Of a DNA stretch of 64,000 nt, positions 8,622 to 17,356 are shown piece after piece (position 1 is the first letter of the stretch; every line of letters starts with the position of its first letter). This DNA comes from Clostridia bacterium. Its GTDB lineage: Bacteria > Bacillota > Clostridia > Oscillospirales > Acutalibacteraceae. The stretch lies in assembly GCA_017415025.1 (NCBI GenBank), contig JAFQJH010000007.1, positions 62,001-126,000 of the forward strand, in the 5' to 3' direction. The position numbers were made by a program, and so were the translations under genes. The notes beneath the pieces were generated by a model. The model was not told the DNA's origin. It was given only the letters and a program-made list of their open reading frames with translations, and made no database searches.

Positions 8622-9917
8622 TTATACCTGTCTTGAAATAAGGTCGTCAAAGCTCTCGCGCTTGACAGCTACGTAATCGTTTTCGCCGTCGAGCATAATC
8701 ACGGGAGGCTTGCAGATTGCGTTATAGTTGGAGGACATAGCGAAGTTGTATGCGCCTGTCGTGAGGACGGCAATCGTGTCGCCGCGCTCCGGCTTCGGGA
8801 TTTTAACACCCTCCTGAATAAGGTCACCGCTTTCACAGCACCTTCCTGCGATTGTGCATTCATAATCCGCCTCTTCGTTCGCCTTGTTGGCAACCATTAC
8901 GGTGTAAGCGGATTGATAAAGCGCGTATCTCGGGTTGTCGGGCATTCCGCCGTCGATGGAAACATAGTTCTTAAAGCCCTTGATTTCCTTGCGCGTGCCT
9001 GCGGTGTAGAGGGTGAGACCTGCATCCGCAACGATGCTTCTGCCCGGCTCCATAAGGATTGTCGGCATTGCGACACCGAGCTTTTCACATTCTGACTTGA
9101 CGAGCGTTGCGATGCCCTCAATGTTCTTTGCGTAGTCGATTTCGGGATCAGCTTCAACGTACTTTACACCCATACCGCCGCCGAGGTTGAGAACGCTTGC
9201 CTCAAAGCCGAGCTCGGTTTTTATATCTGCGAGGAACTTGATCATTATAACAGCCGCATCGCAGAACGGGTCGTATTCAAAAATCTGTGAGCCGATGTGG
9301 CAGTGATAGCCCATAAGGGCAATATTTTCTTTTGCAAGTGCAAGCTCAACAAGCGCCTTTGCCTGTCCTGTTTCGATAGCTGCACCGAACTTGGAATCGA
9401 CGTTACCCGTGCTGATTTTAGCGTGGGTATGAGGGTCAATACCGGGCGTAAGGCGGAGAAGAATCTTCTGCTTTATGCCCTTCTTACCTGCCTCTAGGTC
9501 AATGGCGTTCAGCTCCTCGACGTTGTCGCAGACAAAATAACCGATGCCGTTTTCGATTGCAAATGCGATGTCAAAATCCGTCTTATTGTTGCCGTGGAAA
9601 TATGCTCTTTCCATCGGGAAGCCTGCCTTCACAGCCGTGTAAAGCTCACCCGGGGAAACAACGTCAATTCCCATTTCCTCCTCGCGCATAATTTCATAAA
9701 TGCGCTTGAAGCAAAGTGACTTGCTTGCAAAAAGAGGCATTGACTCGCCGCCGAAAAACTCGCTCATTGCGGATTTGTAAATACGGCACTTCTCTCTGAT
9801 TTTATTTTCGTCCATTATATATGCAGGTGTCTGATACTTCTGAGCAAGCTCAACCGTATCGTGTCCTGCAAACGTAAGATGACCTTTTTCATTAACACCA
9901 AGGTTATTGCAGATCAT
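8622..9917 (-). CDS. lysA: Diaminopimelate decarboxylase LysA
   Basis: Last step of lysine synthesis: PLP-dependent decarboxylation of meso-diaminopimelate to L-lysine. 431 residues, alanine-racemase-like barrel plus beta domain. The PLP lysine is K66 in the FASKSLCF motif (the variant of YAVKAN common in this clade). HCHIGSQ and LNLGGGMGVKY follow, then the phosphate loop EPGRSIV and the CESGDLI motif whose Cys/Glu bind substrate across the dimer. An AAAGGATG site precedes the start. Fourth gene of the riboswitch-controlled operon, 35 bp after ddh. Confidence 0.95.
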   Translation of the reverse strand: MICNNLGVNEKGHLTFAGHDTVELAQKYQTPAYIMDENKIREKCRIYKSAMSEFFGGESMPLFASKSLCFKRIYEIMREEEMGIDVVSPGELYTAVKAGFPMERAYFHGNNKTDFDIAFAIENGIGYFVCDNVEELNAIDLEAGKKGIKQKILLRLTPGIDPHTHAKISTGNVDSKFGAAIETGQAKALVELALAKENIALMGYHCHIGSQIFEYDPFCDAAVIMIKFLADIKTELGFEASVLNLGGGMGVKYVEADPEIDYAKNIEGIATLVKSECEKLGVAMPTILMEPGRSIVADAGLTLYTAGTRKEIKGFKNYVSIDGGMPDNPRYALYQSAYTVMVANKANEEADYECTIAGRCCESGDLIQEGVKIPKPERGDTIAVLTTGAYNFAMSSNYNAICKPPVIMLDGENDYVAVKRESFDDLISRQV

Positions 9918-9952
9918 TTTAAAACATCCTTTCGGGTGGGGATTGCTTTAGA

Positions 9953-10936
9953 TTAAAGCATATGTGCGCGGATTTCTTCGCCCGACTGTGTGATAAGCTG
10001 TGCGGGTGCAATGTCAAAAACAGTCTTGCAGCCTGCTTCGCCGTTCTGACTGAGTCTGTATGCCGCACGTGCATAAGCGGTAAGCACACTGCCCGTAAAT
10101 TCGGGGTTCGATTCAAGCTTGAGGCTGTATTCGATAGTGTGCTTTGTCTCAAGGTCAAAGCCCGTAAAGCCGCTTCGGATAACGCTTCCGCCGTGGGGGA
10201 TGCCCATGTGGTCGCGCTGAAGCTCCTCAAGTGAAATAAAGTTTACGGTTGTGTCATAGTCGGCAAAGTAGTTGGGCATTGTCTTGATTTCGTTTTCAAT
10301 TCTTGCCTTGTCTGCGCCGTCCTCGACAACAACGTAGCACTCTCTTGTGTGCTTCTGTCTTGTTGTGAGTGTGGGATTCTCACCGTTGCGCACGCTTTCA
10401 ACCGCACTTTCAACGGGCACCGTATACTGACGGGCATCAATAACACCGTCAATGCGGCGGATTGCATCCGAATGGCCCTGACTTACACCCTTGCCCCAGA
10501 ATGTGTAATCGTTACCGTTGGGGAGAACCGCGTTCATATAAAGTCGGTTGAGCGAGAACATACCCGGATCCCAGCCGACGGAAATAATTGCGATTTTGTT
10601 GCCTTTTTTTGCGCTCGCATCAACATTTGCAAAATGCTCGGGGATGCGTGCGTGAGTGTCAAAGCTGTCGATAACATTGAAGTTTTCTGCGATTGCGGGC
10701 GTTGATTCGGGAAGATCCTTTGCACTGCCGCCGCAGTTGATGATAACGTCAATGTCATTCTTATAGTCTGCGATTTTTTCGTAGGGATATACCTTGACAC
10801 CCTCTGTTTTGATTTTTAAGGAGTCGGGGTCTCTGCGCGAGAAAACCGCAACGAGCTCCATATCGGGATTATTCTTAACAGCGGCTTCAACACCCTTACC
10901 GAGGTTGCCGTAGCCTGCTATACCAATTCTTATCAT
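9953..10936 (-). CDS. ddh: meso-Diaminopimelate dehydrogenase
   Basis: NADPH-dependent reductive amination of tetrahydrodipicolinate straight to meso-DAP, bypassing the acylated intermediates. About 327 residues; N-terminal Rossmann motif RIGIAGYGNLGKG, then VFSRRDP, INCGGSAKD, the family segment SVGWDPGMFSLNR and KGVSQGHSDAIR, all typical of Ddh. ATG 10936 is chosen because GAGAGG lies 7 bases upstream; a longer start at 10951 overlaps the dapB stop (ATGA) and would add five residues. Together with dapA and dapB it completes DAP synthesis; no dapD/dapE/dapF or dapL is in this operon. Confidence 0.94.
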   Translation of the reverse strand: MIRIGIAGYGNLGKGVEAAVKNNPDMELVAVFSRRDPDSLKIKTEGVKVYPYEKIADYKNDIDVIINCGGSAKDLPESTPAIAENFNVIDSFDTHARIPEHFANVDASAKKGNKIAIISVGWDPGMFSLNRLYMNAVLPNGNDYTFWGKGVSQGHSDAIRRIDGVIDARQYTVPVESAVESVRNGENPTLTTRQKHTRECYVVVEDGADKARIENEIKTMPNYFADYDTTVNFISLEELQRDHMGIPHGGSVIRSGFTGFDLETKHTIEYSLKLESNPEFTGSVLTAYARAAYRLSQNGEAGCKTVFDIAPAQLITQSGEEIRAHML

Positions 10937-10947
10937 AGCGTGACCTC

Positions 10948-11682
10948 TCATTCAACAATACTGTTCATATTGTAAAGTCCTGCGCCCTTGCCGAGAATAA
11001 ACTCTGCCGCAGAAACTGCTCCCTCCGCAAACAGGGCTCTGGAATGTGCCTCGTGCTTGAGGGTGATTGTCTGGCTGTCGGTGGAAACGAGGACCTCGTG
11101 GATACCGACGATGTTGCCGCGTCTTACTGCGTGAACGCCGATTTCGTTTTTCTCACGCTTTGCGTTGCCCTCTCTGCCGAAAACAAACTGTGCCTTTTCG
11201 CGAACGGCTTTTATTGCGTTTGCAATCATAAGTGCAGTACCGCTGGGAGCATCAAGCTTACGGTTGTGGTGAGTTTCGACAATCTCAATGTCGGCATCGG
11301 GCATCGTAGCCGCAGCCTTGACAGCAAGCTCACAAAGAAGCGCAACGCCGAGTGACATATTTGCGGAATGGAAAACCGCAATTTTCTTGCTTGCTTCTTC
11401 AATGTATGCAAGCTCCTCGGGTGTGTGACCTGTTGTTGCAACAACTGTCGGGATGTTATTTTTTACGGCATAGTCGAGAAGCTCTTTTGTGCCGAGATGA
11501 TTTGAAAAATCAATGATAACGTCAGCCTTGCCGACAAAATCGTTGATGTCCGTATAGCATCCGCTTTCAGCCGCCATCTTGTCAACCTTTGCGGCAACGC
11601 TCATAGTCTCGGAGGACTCGACGATTTTCTCGACCTCCTTGCCCATTCTGCCGCAGGCGCCGTTAATAAGTACCTTTATCAT
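10948..11682 (-). CDS. dapB: 4-Hydroxy-tetrahydrodipicolinate reductase DapB
   Basis: Second step of the DAP branch. 244 residues. The nucleotide motif NGACGRMGKE opens the protein, VVATTGH holds the nicotinamide-side loop, and the catalytic and substrate motif ETHHNRKLDAPSGTA is complete, with its His pair and Lys. The start overlaps the dapA stop by 4 bp (ATGA), showing translational coupling. Confidence 0.96.
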   Translation of the reverse strand: MIKVLINGACGRMGKEVEKIVESSETMSVAAKVDKMAAESGCYTDINDFVGKADVIIDFSNHLGTKELLDYAVKNNIPTVVATTGHTPEELAYIEEASKKIAVFHSANMSLGVALLCELAVKAAATMPDADIEIVETHHNRKLDAPSGTALMIANAIKAVREKAQFVFGREGNAKREKNEIGVHAVRRGNIVGIHEVLVSTDSQTITLKHEAHSRALFAEGAVSAAEFILGKGAGLYNMNSIVE

Positions 11683-12569
11683 ACGTTCAACCCCTGCTGA
11701 CGCATAAGTGCGAGCATATTCTGCTTGTGTGCATCCTCCATCGGAGTGAGCGGAAGTCGGAGATAATCCTCGCCGAAGCCCATAGCAGCCATAGCGGCCT
11801 TAACGGGAATGGGATTAACCTCGCAGAAGAGTGCGTTGATAAGCGGAAGGTAGTCGAGCTGCATCTTGAGAGCCTCGTCTGTCTTACCCTCAAAGAACTT
11901 GTGGCACATCTGTGATGTTTCCTTCGGGAGAACGTTTGAAAGAACGGAGATAACGCCCGAACCGCCGAGTGAAAGAAGAGGAACGATCTGGTCGTCATTA
12001 CCTGAATAAAGGTCAAGTCTGTCACCTACGATTGCCATTGTTTCAACAATCTTTGAGATGTTGCCGCTTGCTTCCTTGATACCTGTAATCATCGGGTGGT
12101 CAGCAAGAACGCCGTAGGTTGCGGGCTCAATGTTACAGCCTGTTCTTGACGGAACGTTGTAAAGAAGGCAGGGCTTTGTGCTCTCGTCAGCGATAGCTGT
12201 GAAAGTCTTGATAAGACCGTTCTGTGTAGCCTTGTTGTAGTAGGGAGTAACAAGAAGCATACCCTCGTAGCCGATTTCGCAAGCGAACTTTGTAAGGTCG
12301 ATAGCGTAAGCAGTATCGTTTGAGCCTGTACCTGCAATCATAGGAACTCTGCCTGCAGCACGCTTGTATGCAAACTCAAGAGCATCTCTGTGCTCATCGT
12401 CGGTAAGTGTTGAGCCTTCGCCTGTTGTACCGCAGATAACAAGAGCATCAATGCCTTCGTCAATCTGCCAGTCGATAAGCTTACCGAAATTTTCGTAGTC
12501 AATGCCCTGTGCATTGAGCGGTGTGATAAGGGCGGTAGCCGCACCTCTGAAAACGCTGTTTTCTGTCAT
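11679..12569 (-). CDS. dapA: 4-Hydroxy-tetrahydrodipicolinate synthase DapA
   Basis: Condenses pyruvate with aspartate semialdehyde, the committed step to lysine and DAP. 296 residues from ATG 12569, which has an AGGAGT ribosome site; the longer open frame upstream runs into the riboswitch and is not coding. CGTTGEG near residue 46 is the catalytic threonine loop, Tyr137 lies in YNVPSRTG, and the Schiff-base Lys165 in GIKEASG. First gene of the operon and directly behind the lysine riboswitch, so synthesis falls when lysine is plentiful. Confidence 0.97.
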   Translation of the reverse strand: MTENSVFRGAATALITPLNAQGIDYENFGKLIDWQIDEGIDALVICGTTGEGSTLTDDEHRDALEFAYKRAAGRVPMIAGTGSNDTAYAIDLTKFACEIGYEGMLLVTPYYNKATQNGLIKTFTAIADESTKPCLLYNVPSRTGCNIEPATYGVLADHPMITGIKEASGNISKIVETMAIVGDRLDLYSGNDDQIVPLLSLGGSGVISVLSNVLPKETSQMCHKFFEGKTDEALKMQLDYLPLINALFCEVNPIPVKAAMAAMGFGEDYLRLPLTPMEDAHKQNMLALMRQQGLNV

Positions 12570-12601
12570 TTTAAAAACTCCTTTTAAGATTCTCAAGCAA
12601 T

Positions 12602-12627
12602 AAAAAATAGCCGATTTGCATCGACTA
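12602..12627 (-). terminator. Riboswitch expression-platform terminator
   Basis: On the minus strand the hairpin TAGTCGAT-GCAA-ATCGGCTA is followed by TTTTTTATT, between the aptamer and the dapA ribosome site. This is the expected off-state of a transcription-attenuating lysine riboswitch. Confidence 0.8.
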
Positions 12628-12663
12628 CCTGCATTAATCCCGACAATACAGCCGTGAAAAAAT

Positions 12664-12835
12664 ATAAGATAGCTCTCCGCAATATGCGACAATAGGCGGG
12701 ATCTTATTCCCGACTACCAGCTCAGCCTTGGCTTCGGCTGCCTTCGGCAACGATTCCTTTCACAACTGCCGTAAGCCTTTGCCACGGCCTTGAATAACAG
12801 TTGCTACTGATAATGCGATGCGCCTCTATCGTTAA
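12664..12835 (-). promoter_or_regulatory. Lysine riboswitch (L box) aptamer
   Basis: About 172 nt of leader RNA carries the L-box landmarks in order on the minus strand: GATAGAGGCGC in the 5' P1/P2 strand, AGTAGC in the loop-E-like region, TGAAAGG and GTTGCCGAAGGC in the core, GAGCTGG, and GGAGAGCTATC, which pairs back with GATAG to close P1. The arrangement matches the Bacillus lysC leader. A terminator follows. Predicted effect: lysine binding causes premature termination before dapA-dapB-ddh-lysA. Confidence 0.88.
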
Positions 12836-12855
12836 TTTTTTATTAACTTGCGCAT

Positions 12856-12884
12856 ATATTAACATACTATATTATAAAAAGCAA
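12856..12884 (-). promoter_or_regulatory. Promoter of the lysine operon
   Basis: Minus-strand TTGCTT (12879-12884) and TAATAT (12856-12861) with 17 bp between them, placed just upstream of the riboswitch aptamer. Confidence 0.6.
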
Positions 12885-12924
12885 GAGTTTTTTCTGTATT
12901 TTGTTAAAATTTTAATTAGTGAAA

Positions 12925-12960
12925 AACAAACCAAAACCGCACCCCTTTCGGAGTGCGGTT
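12925..12960 (-). terminator. Terminator of the secreted metallophosphoesterase gene
   Basis: Minus-strand stem AACCGCACTCC-GAAA-GGGGTGCGGTT followed by TTGGTTTGTTTTT. It lies 12 bp after the stop of the gene ending at 12972. Confidence 0.85.
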
Positions 12961-12971
12961 GATTGCTGTAT

Positions 12972-14162
12972 TTATGCTGCCCAGAAGAAGAACGGGAAGA
13001 GAATTACTCTCATAGCCTTTACTATGAAGTTCATAACAGGTCTGAAGATGTTTGCGAACTGATAGTAAGCCTTTCCGTGGTTGCCGTCGGGAAGCTTTGA
13101 GCCTTCCTCAAGTGCAAGGTCTGATGTGTAGAGCATTGTTCTCTTGTAAGTTGAAAGGTCGTTTTCGTCAAGAGAAATCATCATAAAGCCCTGAGCGAGC
13201 ATATCGTAGTATGAGTTGTAGGTTGAGCCGGGAACATTGACTGCATCAATGCCGTTGATGTTTGCAACGTAGGTGTTGATGTGGTCGTGGCCGAAGAATA
13301 CAGCCTGAACGTCGCCGCGCTCGGTGATTGCGTCCCACTGACCTTCGCAGTCAGGTGAGGGACAAGCCTGCTCAAACATCCAGCCCTCTTCAAAGCCCCA
13401 GATGTTGGGAAGGTATGTAGCTGCTGTGCCGTCAGAGAAGTTTGTTGAGCCGAGAGCACCGAGGTCGCCCTTAACTGTGAACATAACCTCTTTTGCAACC
13501 TCAGCAGGAACGATGTGCTGGAACATAAGAGAGGGAACCTTGCCGCCGTTGTCAGCCTCAAGCTCCTTGCTGACACCCTCGTACCACTCAAGCTGGTCAG
13601 CACGAACGCAGTCGTAGCCGCCCTCGATATAGTCGCCGCTGTCCATCATCCAAAGGTTGTAGGCTGTCTTTGTTCCGTCTGATGAAAGGATTTCAAGGTT
13701 GTGTGTACCTGAGCCGTGGAGTGCAGGGTCTGCATCGTAAGCGAGGCAGTTTTCAAAAGACATATACTTTGCGAGCTTCTCGTCCTTTGTTGAGCCCTTA
13801 TGTGCGTCCTGGTCGTCGTGGTTACCGAAAACGAGTGTGAAGGGGATGTCTCTGTCAACAAGGGGATTAAGAAGGTCGCCGTAGCCTGCCCAATATTCTT
13901 CGTCTGTTTCAGCGGACATAACGATGTCGCCGAGGAAGATTACGAGGTCGGGCTGTGCCTTATCAAGAGCCTGATTGAAAGCGTTTTTGAAGTCGTCTTC
14001 AATGGGGAAGCCGTCCTGTGCGTCAGCAACGAGCATAATTTCAAATTTGCCGTTTTCGTCAAACTGAAGGTTGCCGTTTTTGCTGTCTTCTGCTGCGAAT
14101 GATACTGATGAAAGTGTAAGCATCATCATAATCGCAAGGAGAACTGCGAGTATCTTTTTCAT
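12972..14162 (-). CDS. Secreted calcineurin-like metallophosphoesterase
   Basis: 396 residues from ATG 14162 (AGGAGG site). A signal peptide fills residues 1-23 (MKKILAV..., cleavage near SFA-A). The dimetal phosphoesterase motifs follow: VADAQDG near 46, GDIV at 78-81, GNHDD at 113-117 and FFGHDH in the second half. The last 25 residues are hydrophobic and aromatic (ending FFFWAA) with no LPXTG, which may hold the protein at the membrane. Substrate unknown: an organic phosphate, nucleotide or phosphodiester outside the cell is likely. Promoter TTGACT-17-TAAAAT is at 14201-14229, with a perfect ATTTGCGCAAAT palindrome at 14189-14200 near the start of transcription. Single-gene transcript. Confidence 0.88.
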   Translation of the reverse strand: MKKILAVLLAIMMMLTLSSVSFAAEDSKNGNLQFDENGKFEIMLVADAQDGFPIEDDFKNAFNQALDKAQPDLVIFLGDIVMSAETDEEYWAGYGDLLNPLVDRDIPFTLVFGNHDDQDAHKGSTKDEKLAKYMSFENCLAYDADPALHGSGTHNLEILSSDGTKTAYNLWMMDSGDYIEGGYDCVRADQLEWYEGVSKELEADNGGKVPSLMFQHIVPAEVAKEVMFTVKGDLGALGSTNFSDGTAATYLPNIWGFEEGWMFEQACPSPDCEGQWDAITERGDVQAVFFGHDHINTYVANINGIDAVNVPGSTYNSYYDMLAQGFMMISLDENDLSTYKRTMLYTSDLALEEGSKLPDGNHGKAYYQFANIFRPVMNFIVKAMRVILFPFFFWAA

Positions 14163-14188
14163 AGTGAATACCTCCTGAAATATTCGTA

Positions 14189-14229
14189 ATTTGCGCAAAT
14201 ATTTTATCACAAACAATTTTTCAAGTCAA
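14189..14229 (-). promoter_or_regulatory. Promoter and palindrome before the metallophosphoesterase
   Basis: Minus-strand TTGACT (14224-14229), 17 bp spacer, TAAAAT (14201-14206). Immediately downstream, at the expected start point, is the perfect 12 bp palindrome ATTTGCGCAAAT (14189-14200), which could be an operator; regulator unknown. Confidence 0.6.
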
Positions 14230-14235
14230 TTAAAA

Positions 14236-14904
14236 TCAGAGTGTTGCACCCTCGTAATTCTTATTTTTGTTGAAAAGCCACACATATCCGACGTCATTGC
14301 CGTGCATTGTGCTGAACTTTCCGTCCTCAAAAATGAGTGCTGCACCGTTTTCAATGCCGATACCCGACATCGGACGGGATTTGATTTCGTCCTTGAAGTT
14401 ATACCAGCCGTTGCCCTCAAAGTGGGGACACGCGCTGTAAGGCAGAATGCCGAGACAGTCACAGAATATGAAGCTTCTGTCGGGCCCGCAATCGTCATAG
14501 CCCTCGTTGAACCAGCAGACCGCACCTGCGCTGTAACCCGACATAATAATTCCCTTTTCGTAAGCCTCGCGCAGAGCATCGGATGCGCCCGTTTCGTTCC
14601 AGGTGTTCATCATAAATTCAACGTTACCGCCGCCGACGTAGATTACGTCAGCCGAAAGAATTTTATTGCGGATGCTGTCCTTTGTCAGAGCTTTGTCCGT
14701 CAGAAAAAGATAGTCAAAGCTGCAGCCGCAGCCGAGGAAGATGTCGCGGATGTGCTCATCGCCCTCGATGTCGTCAAAGCCTGCCGTCGGAAGAAAAAGG
14801 ACGGAAGGATTTTCCTTTTTTGCGCAGGATGCAATGTATTCAAGAATGTTTCTGATTTCGCCGTCGTCATATCGACCGCCGCCGATTGCAATAATCTTAC
14901 CCAT
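14236..14904 (-). CDS. Peptidase S51 family protein (dipeptidase E-like)
   Basis: 222 residues, cytoplasmic, class I glutamine-amidotransferase-like fold of peptidase family S51. The nucleophile Ser125 is in GYSAGA, preceded by the YVGGGN loop at 90-94 and FLPTAG near 37. Known S51 members cleave Asp-X dipeptides or cyanophycin fragments or act as stress-linked dipeptidases, so the exact substrate is open. A start ATG with GGAG upstream and promoter TTGAAT-17-TAATAT (14934-14962) make it a separate unit. Confidence 0.85.
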   Translation of the reverse strand: MGKIIAIGGGRYDDGEIRNILEYIASCAKKENPSVLFLPTAGFDDIEGDEHIRDIFLGCGCSFDYLFLTDKALTKDSIRNKILSADVIYVGGGNVEFMMNTWNETGASDALREAYEKGIIMSGYSAGAVCWFNEGYDDCGPDRSFIFCDCLGILPYSACPHFEGNGWYNFKDEIKSRPMSGIGIENGAALIFEDGKFSTMHGNDVGYVWLFNKNKNYEGATL

Positions 14905-14933
14905 AAAATCACTCCGTTCAAATTATGGTATAT

Positions 14934-14962
14934 ATATTAAACCAAAAATTAACCATATTCAA
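14934..14962 (-). promoter_or_regulatory. Promoter of the S51 peptidase gene
   Basis: Minus-strand TTGAAT (14957-14962) and TAATAT (14934-14939) with a 17 bp spacer, upstream of the start at 14904. Confidence 0.5.
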
Positions 14963-15037
14963 GTCAATCTGTTATTGTTTTTTCAGCATTGATGTGTTAA
15001 TATTTAAATGTATATGAACTCAAACGGAGGTTTTATA

Positions 15038-16282
15038 ATGACACGTTACGAATATGCAAAGGATTTATATTCAAAAATCGGTATCGACACCGACAAGGCG
15101 ATTGAAAAGCTTATGGAGCTGCCGATTTCTATGCACTGCTGGCAGGGCGACGACGTTGTAGGCTTTGACTCAAAGGAGGCTCTTTCAGGCGGTATCCAGA
15201 CAACGGGTAACTACCCCGGTAAGGCAACAACTCCCGAGGAGCTTATGGCTGATATTGATAAGGCTTGCTCACTCATCCCCGGCAAGAAGAAGCTTAATCT
15301 CCACGCTTCTTATGCGATTTTTGAAGACGGTGAGTTTGCAGACAGAGATGCAATCGAGCCGAAGCATTTTGCAAAATGGGTTGAGTATGCCAAGGCAAGA
15401 GGAATGGGTATTGACTTTAACCCGACATATTTCTCTCACCCGATGGTAAAGGATAATCTCACCCTTTCATCACCCGATGAGGAGGTTCGCACCTTCTGGG
15501 TAAATCACGGCAAGGCCTGCCTTAAAATTGCAGAGTATTTTGCAAACGAAACAGGCGTTCCCTGTGTTATGAACATCTGGATTCCCGACGGCTATAAGGA
15601 TATTCCCGCTGACCGTCTTGCACCCAGAGCGCGCTTCAAGAAGAGTCTTGATGAAATTCTTTCGGTTGACTATGATAAGTCAAAGGTTTACATAACTCTT
15701 GAATCAAAGGTTTTCGGCATCGGACTTGAAAGCTATACTGTCGGTTCGGCAGAGTTCAGCCTTTCTTACGTAAATTATAAGGGCATCACACCTCTTATGG
15801 ATAACGGCCACTATCATCCGACAGAGGTTGTTTCCGACAAGATTTCCTCGCTTCTTCTTTTCAATGAGAAGATCGCTCTCCACGTAACGCGCGGTGTCCG
15901 TTGGGACAGTGACCACGTTGTTATCTTTGATGACGAGACAAAGGAAATCGCAAAGGAAATCGTTGCCCACGATGCGCTTGACCGCGTATTCATCGCAACA
16001 GACTATTTTGATGCATCAATCAACCGTGTTGCGGCTTGGGTAATCGGTATTCGTAACGTGCAGAAGGCTATGCTCAACGCACTTCTCACTCCGCACGCCG
16101 AGCTCAAGGCATTGCAGGAGAGCGCAAACACAACAAAGCTTCTTGTTATGCAGGAGGAGCTTAAAAACTATCCGCTCGCCGATGTATGGAATGAATACTG
16201 CGAGCGTTGCGGTGTTCCCGTTGGCGAGAGCTGGTACGAGGAAGTAGAAAAATATGAAGCTGAAGTGCTTTTGGAGAGATAA
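15038..16282 (+). CDS. rhaA: L-rhamnose isomerase RhaA
   Basis: Interconverts L-rhamnose and L-rhamnulose, the first intracellular step of rhamnose use. 414 residues from ATG 15038 (CGGAGG site upstream). Sequence features of the RhaA family: SMHCWQGDDVVGFD near the N terminus, GIQTTGNYPGKA, LNLHASYA, the metal-binding DNGHYHPTE segment and VRWDSDHVV. The next gene, a BNR-repeat protein, starts 2 bp after the stop, and a GH78 rhamnosidase is encoded 40 kb away, so the cell probably lives partly on rhamnose-containing glycans. No rhaB or rhaD is in the window. Confidence 0.94.
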   Translation: MTRYEYAKDLYSKIGIDTDKAIEKLMELPISMHCWQGDDVVGFDSKEALSGGIQTTGNYPGKATTPEELMADIDKACSLIPGKKKLNLHASYAIFEDGEFADRDAIEPKHFAKWVEYAKARGMGIDFNPTYFSHPMVKDNLTLSSPDEEVRTFWVNHGKACLKIAEYFANETGVPCVMNIWIPDGYKDIPADRLAPRARFKKSLDEILSVDYDKSKVYITLESKVFGIGLESYTVGSAEFSLSYVNYKGITPLMDNGHYHPTEVVSDKISSLLLFNEKIALHVTRGVRWDSDHVVIFDDETKEIAKEIVAHDALDRVFIATDYFDASINRVAAWVIGIRNVQKAMLNALLTPHAELKALQESANTTKLLVMQEELKNYPLADVWNEYCERCGVPVGESWYEEVEKYEAEVLLER

Positions 16283-16284
16283 AT

Positions 16285-17256
16285 ATGAAGCTTGTTGAAA
16301 TTGAAAGCGGATTTCTTTTTGAAGAAGGAAAGTTTTTTGACCAGTGCCACGCAACGACCGTGCTGAAGGTGGGCGACAGAGTGCTGTGCGCTTTCTTTGC
16401 GGGCACGGAGGAGGGTAACGAGGACGTTCGAATCTTCCTTTGCACCTACGAAAACGGCAAGTGGTCAGACCCCGTGCAGATGTCTTTTTCTGATAACATT
16501 CCGTGCTGGAATCCCGTTCTGCACGAAAAGAACGGCACGGTTTATCTGTTCTTCAAGATTGGTACAAAGATTACAAACTGGTGCACATATCTCCGCACCT
16601 CAACCGACGGCGGCAGAACGTGGTCGGAGGCTGTTGAGCTTGTTGAGGGTGACCGCTCTGACGGAAGAGGCCCTGTTAAAAACAAGGCAATCAATCTTTC
16701 GGACGGCAGAATTGCCGCACCTGCATCGGTTGAAACCGCTACAACCTGGGATGCGTTTATTGATGTTTCTGCCGATGACTGTAAGACTTGGCAGAGAGGC
16801 GAGCTTATCGGCTTTGACCATACGAACGCACGCGGCAAGGGTATAATTCAGCCGACACTCTGGGAGGCTGACGGCAAGGTTTATGCGCTTCTCCGTTCGA
16901 CCGAGGGCCGAGTTATGAAAAGCTGCTCGGAGGATATGGTTCATTGGACACCTGCCGAAAAAACCGACCTGCCGAACAACAACAGCGGCATTGATTGCGT
17001 AAAGCTTCCTGACGGAAAGGTTGTTGTTTTCTTCAATCCTAATCAGGACGATTGGGGCGACAGAAACGTAATCTCTTATGCGGTAACCGAGGATAATGCA
17101 CAGTCATTCTTACCGCCTGTTGAAATCGAGCGTGACGAGGATACGGAAGCGGAATTTTCCTATCCTGCGGCGGTAACGGACGGCGAATTTGTATACCTTA
17201 CATATACACATTATCGCAGAAATGTAATGTTCCGCAAGTTTAAGATTGAGGAATAA
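16285..17256 (+). CDS. BNR-repeat sialidase-fold glycoside hydrolase-like protein
   Basis: 323 residues, no signal peptide. A six-bladed propeller of the sialidase superfamily is indicated by Asp-box motifs such as STDGGRTWSE near residue 110 and SADDCKTWQRG near 160, and repeated IN-LSDGR / VKLPDGKV strand patterns. It is translated almost directly after rhaA and therefore probably works in rhamnose metabolism rather than on sialic acid, for example removing rhamnose or a neighbouring sugar from imported oligosaccharides. The specificity is inference; exo-sialidase is the default automated label for such proteins. Confidence 0.75.
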   Translation: MKLVEIESGFLFEEGKFFDQCHATTVLKVGDRVLCAFFAGTEEGNEDVRIFLCTYENGKWSDPVQMSFSDNIPCWNPVLHEKNGTVYLFFKIGTKITNWCTYLRTSTDGGRTWSEAVELVEGDRSDGRGPVKNKAINLSDGRIAAPASVETATTWDAFIDVSADDCKTWQRGELIGFDHTNARGKGIIQPTLWEADGKVYALLRSTEGRVMKSCSEDMVHWTPAEKTDLPNNNSGIDCVKLPDGKVVVFFNPNQDDWGDRNVISYAVTEDNAQSFLPPVEIERDEDTEAEFSYPAAVTDGEFVYLTYTHYRRNVMFRKFKIEE

Positions 17257-17356
17257 CTTGTTATTTTGCACAAACCTGAAAGTGTATTTTACATCAATCC
17301 GTGCATTGACAAGTAGTGTATAATTATAATGCAAAAATATTTAGGAGGACATTCTA

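Noticed and set aside
8421..8636. Small open frames inside the intergenic repeat at 8334-8560
   Set aside because: They follow the palindromic REP units and lack ribosome sites; translation of repeats only.
12570..12692. N-terminal extension of DapA by 41 residues
   Set aside because: The extra codons overlap the riboswitch terminator; the ATG at 12569 has AGGAGT and starts the protein like known DapA.
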